From Micavibrio_A sp040381535 (lineage in GTDB: Bacteria; Pseudomonadota; Alphaproteobacteria; Micavibrionales; Micavibrionaceae), in contig JBEIHF010000002.1 in the NCBI GenBank assembly GCA_040381535.1, positions 1 to 64,000 of the forward strand: DNA of 64,000 nt. Reading direction: 5' to 3'. Shown one piece after another: positions 51,494 through 59,649 of this stretch. The position numbers and the translations under genes are program-made. The notes below the pieces were generated by a model. That model had not been told where the DNA came from. It searched no databases and saw only the letters and a list, made by a program, of their open reading frames with translations. Position 1 is the first letter of the stretch. Each line of letters opens with the position of its first letter.

Positions 51494-52738
51494 CTAAGCC
51501 GCCTTTACCAGCGCGTGGCGTTTCTTGCCCGCGGACAATTTAATATAGCCTTCGGACGTCAGATCATTCGCGTTAACAGTAGCCGCGATATCGGTGACGG
51601 GCGTATCATTGCACTTCACGCCGCCACCTTCTATCAATCTACGCGCTTCGGATTTCGAGGTTGCCATTTTCGCTTCGATCAGAAGATCAATAACAGACAC
51701 TGCGGATTTCAACGACACGTTGAAAGTAGGCAGATCACCGCCCACACCGCCTTGTTCGAAAACTTTTTTCGCCGTTTCGGCGGCGGCAATGGCTTCGGTT
51801 TCTCCGTGGCAAAGCTTGGTGGCCTCAAACGCGAGTATTTTCTTGGCTTCGTTGATTTCGGAGCCTTGGAGAGCGGCAAGCCTGTTAACTTCTTCCATGG
51901 GCAACATTGTAAAACGCAACAGAAGATTTTTAACATCCGCATCGTCGGCGTTTCTGTACCATTGCCAGTAATCGTAAGCGGGCAGCATGTTTTTGTTGAG
52001 CCATACGGCCCCGCCGACGGTTTTGCCCATTTTTTCGCCTGCAGCGTTCAACAATAACGGCGCGGTGAGCGCGAACAATTGCACCTTGTCGGATTTGTGT
52101 GCGAGATCGACGCCGTTGATGATATTACCCCATTGGTCGGAACCGCCCATTTGTAAGATGGTGCCGTTGCGGCGTTTCAGTTCCACAAAGTCGTAACCTT
52201 GCATCACCATGTAATTGAATTCGAGAAGCGTAAGCGGGCTTTCGCGTTCCAGACGCGCCTTCACACTGTCAAAAGTTATCATGCGGTTGATCGTGAAATA
52301 ACGGCCATAGTCGCGCAGGAAGTCGAGGTAGTTTAATTTGGAAAGCCAGTCGTCATTGTTGACCATCGACGCATCGGTCGGCCCGTTCCCGTATTTCAGG
52401 AATTGGGTGAAACAGGTGGCGCGGATGTTTTCCATGTTGTCGTTGATGACTTCATCGGTCATCAGATTGCGGCTTTCATCCTTGAAAGAAGGATCGCCGA
52501 TTTTGGATGTGCCGCCGCCCATGAGCGTGATCGGCTTGTGCCCGCATTCCTGAAACCATTTGAGCATCATGATACCGGTCAGGTTACCGACATGGAGCGA
52601 TTTCGCCGTGGGGTCGAAGCCGATATAGGCGGATTGCACGCCCTCAACGAGTTTTTTATCGAGACCTTCGAAATCGCTGCACTGGTGAATGAAGCCGCGT
52701 TCGGATAATATGTTTAGGAAGTCGGATTTGTATGTCAT
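51494..52738 (-). CDS. tyrS: Tyrosyl-tRNA synthetase
   Basis: Charges tRNA-Tyr. The 414-residue class I enzyme has the HIGH-type motif as HVGN in GFDPTAKSLHVGNL, the tyrosine-binding GSDQWGNI region, and KMSKS-type KMGKT. A C-terminal S4 domain (about residues 345-410: SEARRLIEGGGVKCN) binds the tRNA. Its start is only 17 bases from the divergent anmK start. Confidence 0.96.
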   Translation of the reverse strand: MTYKSDFLNILSERGFIHQCSDFEGLDKKLVEGVQSAYIGFDPTAKSLHVGNLTGIMMLKWFQECGHKPITLMGGGTSKIGDPSFKDESRNLMTDEVINDNMENIRATCFTQFLKYGNGPTDASMVNNDDWLSKLNYLDFLRDYGRYFTINRMITFDSVKARLERESPLTLLEFNYMVMQGYDFVELKRRNGTILQMGGSDQWGNIINGVDLAHKSDKVQLFALTAPLLLNAAGEKMGKTVGGAVWLNKNMLPAYDYWQWYRNADDADVKNLLLRFTMLPMEEVNRLAALQGSEINEAKKILAFEATKLCHGETEAIAAAETAKKVFEQGGVGGDLPTFNVSLKSAVSVIDLLIEAKMATSKSEARRLIEGGGVKCNDTPVTDIAATVNANDLTSEGYIKLSAGKKRHALVKAA

Positions 52739-52755
52739 AACATGAGTTTATACCT

Positions 52756-53874
52756 ATGCCCGAAAATAATGTCTATACCGCAATTGGCCTTATGTCCGGA
52801 ACCTCGCTGGACGGGGTGGATTGCGCCCTGATTGAAACGGACGGCAAGGCCTATATAAAGCCGCTGGCATTTATGGGCATTCCCTATATTTCCGACGACC
52901 GTAATGTTATCCGCTCTGCGTTCGGCATCAAGGATAGGAATGCCGCGATCTTGAAAAAGGCCGAAGAAATTATTACCAAGGAACATATCAAGGCGGTCAA
53001 GGAATTGTTGCTGGAACGTGACCTTCCGGCAAACAAGGTTGATGTGATCGGTTTTCATGGCCAGACGATATTCCACGCGCCGCATGAAGGACTGACTCTG
53101 CAGATCGGCGATGGCGCGGAATTGGCGCGAAAGACAGGTATAGACGTTGTTGCGGATTTCAGAACCGCCGATGTTCAGGCAGGCGGAGAAGGCGCACCGC
53201 TGGCGCCTGTCTATCACGCCGCAAGAATAAAGAGTGCGGGCGTTTCATTGCCCTGCGTGGTGCTCAATATCGGCGGTGTTGCCAACGTCACTTGGATAGG
53301 TGAAAAAGAAGAGCAATTGCTCGCGTTCGATTGCGGCCCCGGTAACGCGCTGATGGACGATTGGGTTTTGTCGCGGACGGGCAAAAGATACGACGAGGAC
53401 GGAAAAATCGCAGAAGCCGGAAGGCCTATTGAGAAATTTTTGAATGGATGGCTCGACCATGAATATTTCAAGAGGCTGCCGCCTAAATCATTGGACCGCG
53501 ACGCATGGGACATAGCGGCGATAGGACGCGTGGTGGAAGGCATGGGCGATGTCAGCACGCAAGACGGTGCGGCAACGCTTTTGGAATTTACAGTGCAGGG
53601 CATCGCGCGCGCGATGGAGCATATGCCTGAACTGCCGCAAAACTGGTATGTGTGCGGCGGCGGACGGCATAACAAGGCGTTGATGGCCAAGCTGCAAAAA
53701 CGATTACCCGCGTATGTGAAAAGCGTGGACGTGTTGGGCTGGAACGGGGACGCGACTGAGGCCGAATGTTTCGGTTATCTCGCCGTGCGTTCATTGCTAG
53801 GATTGCCGTTAAGCTTTCCGCGCACCACGGGTGTTTCCGCGCCGCAAATGGGCGGGGGTTTTTTTAAAGCCTGA
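52756..53874 (+). CDS. anmK: Anhydro-N-acetylmuramic acid kinase
   Basis: Phosphorylates and opens anhydro-MurNAc during cell-wall recycling. The 372-residue protein begins GLMSGTSLDGVDCALIETDG, a hallmark of AnmK, and also shows GFHGQTIFHAP, VVADFRTADVQAGGEGAPLAPVYH and LNIGGVANVTWI. It is divergent from tyrS, an arrangement seen in many Alphaproteobacteria. There is no ribosome site; TTATAC lies two bases before the ATG, so the transcript must start upstream within tyrS or be leaderless. Confidence 0.94.
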   Translation: MPENNVYTAIGLMSGTSLDGVDCALIETDGKAYIKPLAFMGIPYISDDRNVIRSAFGIKDRNAAILKKAEEIITKEHIKAVKELLLERDLPANKVDVIGFHGQTIFHAPHEGLTLQIGDGAELARKTGIDVVADFRTADVQAGGEGAPLAPVYHAARIKSAGVSLPCVVLNIGGVANVTWIGEKEEQLLAFDCGPGNALMDDWVLSRTGKRYDEDGKIAEAGRPIEKFLNGWLDHEYFKRLPPKSLDRDAWDIAAIGRVVEGMGDVSTQDGAATLLEFTVQGIARAMEHMPELPQNWYVCGGGRHNKALMAKLQKRLPAYVKSVDVLGWNGDATEAECFGYLAVRSLLGLPLSFPRTTGVSAPQMGGGFFKA

Positions 53875-53915
53875 TTTTTCTTGCATTTTAGAGGCTAGAA
53901 TGGCTTTTTACCGCT

Positions 53916-54902
53916 ATGACGAAGACAGTCGCACCAACCCCTGAAACGATAGCAGAAGCCGCCGTGTTGATCCGCGATGGCAAGTTGGTCGCGTTTCCGA
54001 CGGAGACGGTGTACGGCCTTGGCGCGAACGCGCTGGACGGCAAAGCCGTGGCAGGAATTTTCACCGCGAAAAACAGACCAATTTTTAATCCCGTGATCGT
54101 GCATGTTGCCAAACGCGAAGACGCCGAAAAATTCGTGGAATGCGATGACCGCGCGCGCGGGCTGATGGCCGCATTCTGGCCTGGGCCGCTTACGTTGATA
54201 TTGCCCAAGAAAAAAGATGGCGGGATTTCAGATCTGGTGAGTGCGGGATTGCCGACCATCGCGATCCGCATGCCCAATCACCCCGTAGCGTTGCAATTGA
54301 TCGAAGCCGCCGGCGTACCGATTGCCGCGCCAAGCGCGAATGCATCGGGCGAACCATCCGCCACCACGCCGCGCCATGTGCAGGATTCCTTGGGCGGCCG
54401 TATTCCATTAATTATCGCGGGCGGTGCAAGCGCGGTGGGACTTGAATCCACGGTGCTGGATTTGTCGGGCGATAAACCCGTGATTGTACGATCCGGCGCG
54501 GTGACGGCGGAAGATCTGGAAGAATATCTGGACGGCGTGACCTATGATTTCGGGACGAAAGAAAAACCCTCATCGCCGGGACAGTTGTTGAAGCACTATG
54601 CGCCGAGCATCCCCGTGCGTTTGAATGCGGTCGATGTGGAAGAGGGCGAAGCGCTGCTCGCATTCGGCTCCACGAAATTCATGGGCGTGAAAACGGGCGG
54701 GTTTGCCAAAGACCTCGGTAACGAGCGTTTCAAGAATTTGAGTGAGCAGGGCGATCTCAATGAGGCCGCCGCGAATTTGTTTTCCATGCTACGCGATCTC
54801 GACACATCTTCCAACAAATCCATCGCCGTGATGAATGTTCCCGACACAGGTTTGGGTATTGCGATCAATGACCGTCTCAAACGCGCGGCCCAAGGGCGAT
54901 AA
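53916..54902 (+). CDS. L-threonylcarbamoyladenylate synthase (Sua5 type)
   Basis: Makes the threonylcarbamoyl-AMP used for the t6A37 modification of ANN-decoding tRNAs. The 328-residue protein is the long, Sua5 type: a YrdC domain (about 10-205, with GKLVAFPTETVYGLGANAL, PSANASGEPSATTPRHV and LESTVLDLS) plus a C-terminal Sua5 domain (about 225-325). SPGQLLKHYAPSIP lies at the junction. TsaC proteins lack the second domain. Confidence 0.94.
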   Translation: MTKTVAPTPETIAEAAVLIRDGKLVAFPTETVYGLGANALDGKAVAGIFTAKNRPIFNPVIVHVAKREDAEKFVECDDRARGLMAAFWPGPLTLILPKKKDGGISDLVSAGLPTIAIRMPNHPVALQLIEAAGVPIAAPSANASGEPSATTPRHVQDSLGGRIPLIIAGGASAVGLESTVLDLSGDKPVIVRSGAVTAEDLEEYLDGVTYDFGTKEKPSSPGQLLKHYAPSIPVRLNAVDVEEGEALLAFGSTKFMGVKTGGFAKDLGNERFKNLSEQGDLNEAAANLFSMLRDLDTSSNKSIAVMNVPDTGLGIAINDRLKRAAQGR

Positions 54903-54914
54903 CAGGGTAGTTAA

Positions 54915-55697
54915 TTACCGATATGTGCTGATAGGTTCGAACCCGTCGCCGATAATATTCGTGGGCGGCTTCTTGGCCGCTGCGGGTGGCAGAAGGCGCT
55001 TTATATCCGTGTAGATTTTCGCGCGGTTCTTGTGTTCTTTGATATCCACGCAGTAATCAAATTCGCCCTCGCGGCCCCATTTATTTTCGGTGTAGGTGAG
55101 GATATCGGGGTTGGCGACCAAATACATTTTGATCTTCTCGGCGGTTTTGGAATCGATGCCCGTGCCGATGCTGGTGAAGGAAACTTGCAGGTTGCAGAAT
55201 TTTTTGGCCGCCAGCGCGGGATCATCGCCGCGCGTGCTGGGCGGCATGTTTTCCTGCCAGTTGCGGATCGGTGTCGTATCGCCCATCAGCGGATCAGAAT
55301 GATTGGACGGAGGGGGCGCGGCAGACGTGATGTCTTTGGGCGGTGCGGATGTGGGAGCGCCGAGATCGTAAGCAGATGTTCCGTCCGATGTTCCCGCCAT
55401 GCCGGAATCATCCGTAGCCATTTCGCCCGTATCGGGCGCGGCTGTCTCTTTGGGAGAAGGATCACCGATCGGCGGAGAGGGCGCATCGGCGGGAGACGCG
55501 CTGTTCATCGGCAGATAGCCCGAACTGTTTTTGGGTTTCGCGGGAGCTTGCGCGGGAAGACTGGTAGGAACACCCGGCGGTGCTTTGGATTGCGGCGCCA
55601 TCTGCACGGGCGGCAAAACCTCACTCTCGATCGGCTGGGCGATCGCGGGTAAAGCGGTAAAAAGCATTAAGGCGGATAAAAGAGCGAAGCGTTTCAT
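54915..55697 (-). CDS. Proline-rich secreted protein of unknown function
   Basis: 260 residues from the ATG at 55697. The leader (MKRFALLSALMLFTALPAIAQ) is a signal peptide cut near residue 21. The middle (about 30-165) is disordered and rich in Pro, Ala, Ser and Asp. The C-terminal ~80 residues look like a folded domain with AAKKFCNLQVSFTSIGTGIDSKTAEKI and EFDYCVDIKEHKNRAKIYTDIK. The start is chosen because a promoter (TTGACG-16-TAGAAT) ends seven bases upstream, predicting a leaderless mRNA. An earlier ATG at 55703 lies inside the region before the start point. Confidence 0.7.
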   Translation of the reverse strand: MKRFALLSALMLFTALPAIAQPIESEVLPPVQMAPQSKAPPGVPTSLPAQAPAKPKNSSGYLPMNSASPADAPSPPIGDPSPKETAAPDTGEMATDDSGMAGTSDGTSAYDLGAPTSAPPKDITSAAPPPSNHSDPLMGDTTPIRNWQENMPPSTRGDDPALAAKKFCNLQVSFTSIGTGIDSKTAEKIKMYLVANPDILTYTENKWGREGEFDYCVDIKEHKNRAKIYTDIKRLLPPAAAKKPPTNIIGDGFEPISTYR

Positions 55698-55704
55698 ATT
55701 CATG

Positions 55705-55732
55705 ATTCTATATGAACGGCAATTTGCGTCAA
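55705..55732 (-). promoter_or_regulatory. Promoter predicting a leaderless mRNA for the gene ending at 54915
   Basis: On the - strand TTGACG (55732-55727), a 16-base spacer and TAGAAT (55710-55705) are followed after seven bases by the ATG at 55697. Both hexamers are close to consensus. No Shine-Dalgarno site lies before the start, so transcription and translation would begin together. Confidence 0.6.
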
Positions 55733-55743
55733 TTTTCAGGCAT

Positions 55744-55763
55744 AAAAAAACGCCCATAAGGCG
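55744..55763 (-). terminator. Weak terminator-like hairpin
   Basis: On the - strand CGCC-TTATG-GGCG is followed by seven T. The stem is only about four to five bp, so its strength is doubtful. It lies between the small transcription unit at 55872-56030 and the promoter at 55705. Confidence 0.35.
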
Positions 55764-55810
55764 CCATCGTCGTTTTTACATCTGGGGGGTGGTTTTCACA
55801 GGAATGCTTC

Positions 55811-55849
55811 CACAAAACAACACCGCAGTTGAGGGGGACTGTGGTGCTG
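55811..55849 (-). terminator. Terminator-like hairpin after the 52-codon gene
   Basis: On the - strand CAGCACCACAGT and ACTGCGGTGTTG form a 12-bp stem with one mismatch and one wobble (55849-55838 with 55829-55818) around an eight-base loop, followed by TTTTGTG. It would end the small transcript about 20 bases after the stop codon. The T-run is short. Confidence 0.55.
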
Positions 55850-55871
55850 TCCTTTGAAAGCTTTTAGCAGG

Positions 55872-56030
55872 CTAGGGTATACCTAGCGACGCTGCCTGAT
55901 TGGGGTTAAGCATTCTTGCATGTGCTCCGCCCATGGCTCTCATTTGTCTCCCGGAATATGAAACTCCCGTAGTCGTTCCAATCGCCGGTCTTATGGTGGC
56001 TGCTTGCCTAAATTGGCCTGCGGCTCTCAT
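55872..56030 (-). CDS. 52-residue protein of unknown function with its own transcription unit
   Basis: A short frame beginning MRAAGQFRQAATIRPAIG and ending NPNQAASLGIP before TAG. It is basic (six Arg), without Cys or Trp, and has no signal peptide or membrane segment. Support is strong in signals rather than homology: AGGGAGGT lies five to six bases upstream of the ATG, TTGACA-17-TATATT lies about 50 bases upstream, and a hairpin with T-run follows. The ATGAGAGCC at the start is repeated at codon 30, again after GGGAG, so a 23-residue internal product is possible. Alternatively the transcript is a regulatory RNA that happens to carry a frame. Confidence 0.6.
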   Translation of the reverse strand: MRAAGQFRQAATIRPAIGTTTGVSYSGRQMRAMGGAHARMLNPNQAASLGIP

Positions 56031-56087
56031 TAGAACCTCCCTGGTTCTTTTGTTTAATTCGCGGTATTGGTTCCGCTTGTTGTCCTC

Positions 56088-56116
56088 AATATAAGATAAA
56101 ACAGGGCGTCTGTCAA
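56088..56116 (-). promoter_or_regulatory. Near-consensus sigma-70 promoter of the 52-codon gene
   Basis: On the - strand TTGACA (56116-56111), a 17-base spacer and TATATT (56093-56088) differ from the full consensus by one base. A/T tracts further upstream could serve as an UP element. Transcription would start near 56081, about 50 bases before the ATG. It is the best promoter match in the window. Confidence 0.85.
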
Positions 56117-56303
56117 CAAAAAAGCGATAGTTTTTTCGTAATATTATCTATTGGGAATAAATCTATATTTACTGTTAGTTGATACTGAATATGTGTCTAG
56201 TATTTATACTTCGTTTTACATTAATACTGTATATATCTAGTTAAAATAATTAATTTTGTACTTCGAATACAGTATTGGGCTGTCCCCGCGGGAGACAGCC
56301 ATG
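56117..56303. other. A/T-rich intergenic stretch with inverted repeats
   Basis: No gene is seen. The composition drops to roughly one quarter G+C against about half in flanking genes. AATACTGTAT (56223-56232) is matched by ATACAGTATT (56267-56276), and TACTTCG occurs twice between. A GC-rich hairpin follows (GGCTGTC 56278-56284 with GACAGCC 56294-56300) just past the end of the transglycosylase gene. It may be regulatory, an UP region, or a scar of a lost element. Confidence 0.45.
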
Positions 56304-56327
56304 CAAAAATCGAATGGATACGGGTAG

Positions 56328-57257
56328 TTAGGCGTTGAAGTCCGACAGCATCATCATCTGTGCGGGGCTCAAAGCGAGCTTTCCATACAAAGATGGCGGG
56401 AAAATTTGCCAAGAATTAGTGTCTTTGGCGCTGCTTTCCAAGCTGTTGATTCGCAAAACAGAGGATTTGGCCCCTTCATCGCCGTTATAGCTCATCAAAT
56501 GGGCCATGCGGGCGAGGGGGTCGCTTTCGGGTTGAAGGACGGAGCCTTGTGCCTGAAGCATGTTCTGGCCGGAAACGGCATTGGGGTTGGCCACGACGGA
56601 CTGGTTCGCCGCGAAGTTTTTGGAGGCTCCGCCGCCGTCGTCGAATTTCTTGTCGAACATGGCATAGATTTGGGACAGTGAACGAGGTTGTCCACCCGCA
56701 CCATAGAACACGCCGCGATTGGCGCGTGCTTCACGCGGGAAGATATCCGCTGCCGCCATGTTGGGGCTTTTCTTCATCGCGTTCAAAAATCCTGTTGCGC
56801 CGCCGGCACCGAGAAAGTGCGCCAGATATAGCTCGGTGGAGCCTATATCGCCGCCGACATTCTGTTTCAGGCGATCGTAATTGCCCGATGCGAATTCCGC
56901 CGCCATGTAAGAGGCGATTTCGGGATCTTTGCGCATATTCAAAATCTCTTTGCGCATCTTGCCGCTGGAAACGCGGTTGTCGTCATTGATGGCGTCCGCG
57001 TATTTCGCGAGGCCGTATTTCGCGCCGTGTTCCTTCACCATCGTCAGCCATGTGCTTTCGATGAACTGAAACAAGCCCGTCGCGGAAGATGTGCGCGCCT
57101 TAGCGTTCGGATTAAAAGAGCTTTCCGCGGCAGCCTTTTCCATCAGGTAGGTAAAATTGACCCCTGTTTTAGCCGATGCGTTGCTGATGGCTTTATAGAT
57201 TTCCTTAGGGACGGAAACCGTAGCTAAACCGTTGTCATTATTGGTATTTATGGCCAT
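56328..57257 (-). CDS. Lytic transglycosylase (SLT domain)
   Basis: Cleaves the glycan strands of peptidoglycan. The 309-residue protein has an SLT domain in its first ~190 residues, with the likely catalytic Glu45 in KAAAESSFNPNA, followed by GLFQFIESTW and YLAHFLGAGGATGFL. The remaining ~110 residues are low in structure. There is no evident signal peptide, so export may use another route such as the flagellar system, or the protein may act from a phage-like or structural context. Upstream there is no ribosome site better than AAAAGA. Confidence 0.85.
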   Translation of the reverse strand: MAINTNNDNGLATVSVPKEIYKAISNASAKTGVNFTYLMEKAAAESSFNPNAKARTSSATGLFQFIESTWLTMVKEHGAKYGLAKYADAINDDNRVSSGKMRKEILNMRKDPEIASYMAAEFASGNYDRLKQNVGGDIGSTELYLAHFLGAGGATGFLNAMKKSPNMAAADIFPREARANRGVFYGAGGQPRSLSQIYAMFDKKFDDGGGASKNFAANQSVVANPNAVSGQNMLQAQGSVLQPESDPLARMAHLMSYNGDEGAKSSVLRINSLESSAKDTNSWQIFPPSLYGKLALSPAQMMMLSDFNA

Positions 57258-57326
57258 TTTTTCTATCTTTTCAGGCGTCTGTCGGACGCGGTGTTACAAA
57301 AGATACGTTTCAAGCGGCGTGCCAGT

Positions 57327-57808
57327 TTAAGGGGGCCAATTTCCTAGAGCTAAGCCGCGAGGGTTTTGGGTGTATTCAGGCACGAATCCGAACAGTAAGG
57401 TCATATGCTTCCAGAGATTGGCCCATGATTGGTCAAGAAACGCATCGTCATTGTGCGGCGCGCGCAACATGTGCACGCAAGGCAAAATCGTGGGGCCGAG
57501 CGCGAAGGCCGCGATCAACGCCACATAATAGACGGGTGCGAGACGAAAAAAAACGCCGCGTCCAGAATGTCAGCCATGATGCGGTACGTTCCATAGGTTC
57601 ACGCCCCTCGCGAAGGCGCGTGCGGTATTACATCAAAAAAGCCGGAGGGAATCATGAAGAGGTCTACGGCAAGGCCGGGCGTGGATATCACGGTAATATT
57701 CAGATGGAATACATGGGTGAGATGGCCGGTCAAAACCCATAGCGCGGCAAAGCCCCGCAGACCATCCAGATAGCCCGGTCTTGCCTCATCGTTCTTGAGT
57801 TTGTTCAT
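57327..57808 (-). pseudogene. Decayed acyltransferase-3 (OafA-like) gene
   Basis: From ATG 57808 (AAAGG upstream) the frame reads PGYLDGLRGFAALWVLTGHLTH, then GLAVDLFMIPSGF, the N-terminus of membrane acyltransferases. It shifts in a run of six T; the next frame meets a TAA and then reads REGREPMERTASWLTFWTRRFF. It shifts again in a run of eight T and continues in a third frame as RLAPVYYVALIAAFALGP up to LLFGFVPEYTQN, ending at LGNWPP. About 200 further residues expected in the family are missing. Removing one T from each run would restore the frames apart from the stop. Confidence 0.85.
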
Positions 57809-57821
57809 TTTGAACCTTTGG

Positions 57822-57853
57822 AGTACATCCTGTACTTGCCGATAGTGTAGAAT
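57822..57853 (+). promoter_or_regulatory. Promoter with operator-like dyad for the acyl-CoA dehydrogenase
   Basis: AGTACA-TCC-TGTACT (57822-57836) is a perfect 6-bp inverted repeat with a three-base spacer. TAGAAT (57848-57853) is a good -10 element, and a -35 at 17 bases would fall inside the dyad, with no consensus match. This arrangement fits a regulated promoter. It lies between the acyltransferase remnant and the gene at 57895. Confidence 0.5.
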
Positions 57854-57894
57854 GGGGGAAGAATGGATCAACCATTTTTTCAGGATGTTACATA

Positions 57895-59649
57895 ATGAAG
57901 AATTACACACCACCCATTCAGGATATGCTCTTCGTATTGGACAACGTCGTGGGACTCACATCGGTTCCGGAACATCCTGACCTTGGAAAAATCGACGCCG
58001 ATTCTATCGCGAGCATACTGGAACCCGCCGCCGATCTGGCAAGCAATGTTCTGGGGAGCATCAATCACAGCGGCGACAAGGACGGCACGAAACTGAAGGA
58101 CGGCGTTGTCACCACCGCAGGCGGATTCAAAGACGCCTACAAACAATATTGCGAAGGCGGATGGAACGCTGTGGTGTTCGATCAAACACATGGCGGGCAG
58201 GGTTTGCCTTGGCTCGTCGCGTTCGCGGTGCAAGAGATGTGGCAGAGCGCGAACATGTCGTTCGGATTGTGCCCGCTGCTCAATCAGGGGGCGGTAGAAG
58301 CCATCGAGGCGCATGCGAGTGAGGATTTGAAGAATACCTATCTGCCCAAAATGATTTCCGGGGAGTGGACGGGCACGATGAATTTGACGGAGCCGCAGGC
58401 GGGATCAGACCTTGCCGCCGTTACCACCAAAGCCAAACGCGACGGGAACGAATTTAAAATTTTCGGGCAAAAAATATATATCACCTACGGCGAGCATGAT
58501 TTCACCGAGAATATCATCCATCTAGTTTTGGCCCGTATCGAGGGCTCGCCCGCAGGCGTGAAGGGCATTTCCCTTTTCATCGTGCCAAAATTTTTGCAAG
58601 ACGGATCGCGCAACGATGTGCTCTGCACGGGTATCGAACACAAGCTCGGCATCCATGCATCCCCGACTTGTACAATGCAGTTCGGCGACAAGGCCGGCGC
58701 GAGCGGATATCTGGTGGGTCAGGAAAACGAAGGCCTGAAATATATGTTCACGATGATGAACAATGCACGTCTTTCGGTGGGATTGCAGGGCGTGGCGATT
58801 GCGGAGCGTGCCTATCAACACGCGCTGGCTTACGCGAAAGACCGCGTGCAAGGCGCGAGCCTATCCAAAAAAGCCGCGGGCCGCGTGACGATTTCACATC
58901 ACGCCGATGTCAAACGCATGCTTTTGTCCATGGCATCGCAAGTGGAGGCGGGGCGTGCGCTGGCGTACGAAGCCGCGCTGTGTCTCGATCTTGCCAAAGC
59001 GGGCGACACCGCGGCAAAGTCCAAAGTCGATCTGCTCACACCGCTGGTCAAATCATGGTGCACGGATATGTCGGTGGAAGTGGCGAGCACGGGTGTGCAG
59101 ATTCACGGCGGTATGGGGTTCATCGAGGAAACGGGCGCGGCGCAATTTTACCGCGATGCACGTATCCTACCCATTTATGAGGGCACGAACGGGATTCAAT
59201 CCGCGGATTTGGTCTTTCGCAAAATCCTGCGAGACAAAGGCGAAGCGTTGAAAGCGTATTTGAAGGAATTTGATGCGGTGCTGAATGATTTGAAATCGGC
59301 CAAGGGCGATGATCTTGAAACCATCCACACACAATTGAAAATTTGTTATGAGGCCGTGGCCAAAGCATCCTTACATCTTGGCGTTCTGGTCGCCGAAGAC
59401 ATGGAGTATGCGGCCGCCGTGAGCGTTCCTTATCTGAAAGGTCTTGCGGGTGCGGCGGCGGGTTTGATGATGGCGCGTTCCGCATTGGCGGCGCAGGGCA
59501 TGTTATCTAGCGGCGAAGGCGATCACGATTTCCTCAACAAAAAAATCCTACACGCGCGTTTCTTTGCCGAAAGTCATTTGCCGCTCGCTACAGCCGCTGC
59601 GCAAATCGTGCTCTCAAGCGCCAGAACTATTGTTTCCGCGGAATTTTAA
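57895..59649 (+). CDS. Acyl-CoA dehydrogenase (long form with C-terminal domain)
   Basis: A flavoenzyme making the first oxidation of a fatty acyl-CoA or related thioester. The 584-residue protein shows TEPQAGSDLAAV and the FAD-binding TMNLTEPQ stretch, ARLSVGLQGVAIAERAYQ, and the catalytic Glu in PIYEGTNGIQ. The extra N-terminal (about 1-75) and C-terminal (~470-584) parts place it with DmdC/FadE-type long dehydrogenases. The substrate is unknown. AGGA lies nine bases before the ATG. Its stop overlaps the convergent next gene by four bases. Confidence 0.92.
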   Translation: MKNYTPPIQDMLFVLDNVVGLTSVPEHPDLGKIDADSIASILEPAADLASNVLGSINHSGDKDGTKLKDGVVTTAGGFKDAYKQYCEGGWNAVVFDQTHGGQGLPWLVAFAVQEMWQSANMSFGLCPLLNQGAVEAIEAHASEDLKNTYLPKMISGEWTGTMNLTEPQAGSDLAAVTTKAKRDGNEFKIFGQKIYITYGEHDFTENIIHLVLARIEGSPAGVKGISLFIVPKFLQDGSRNDVLCTGIEHKLGIHASPTCTMQFGDKAGASGYLVGQENEGLKYMFTMMNNARLSVGLQGVAIAERAYQHALAYAKDRVQGASLSKKAAGRVTISHHADVKRMLLSMASQVEAGRALAYEAALCLDLAKAGDTAAKSKVDLLTPLVKSWCTDMSVEVASTGVQIHGGMGFIEETGAAQFYRDARILPIYEGTNGIQSADLVFRKILRDKGEALKAYLKEFDAVLNDLKSAKGDDLETIHTQLKICYEAVAKASLHLGVLVAEDMEYAAAVSVPYLKGLAGAAAGLMMARSALAAQGMLSSGEGDHDFLNKKILHARFFAESHLPLATAAAQIVLSSARTIVSAEF

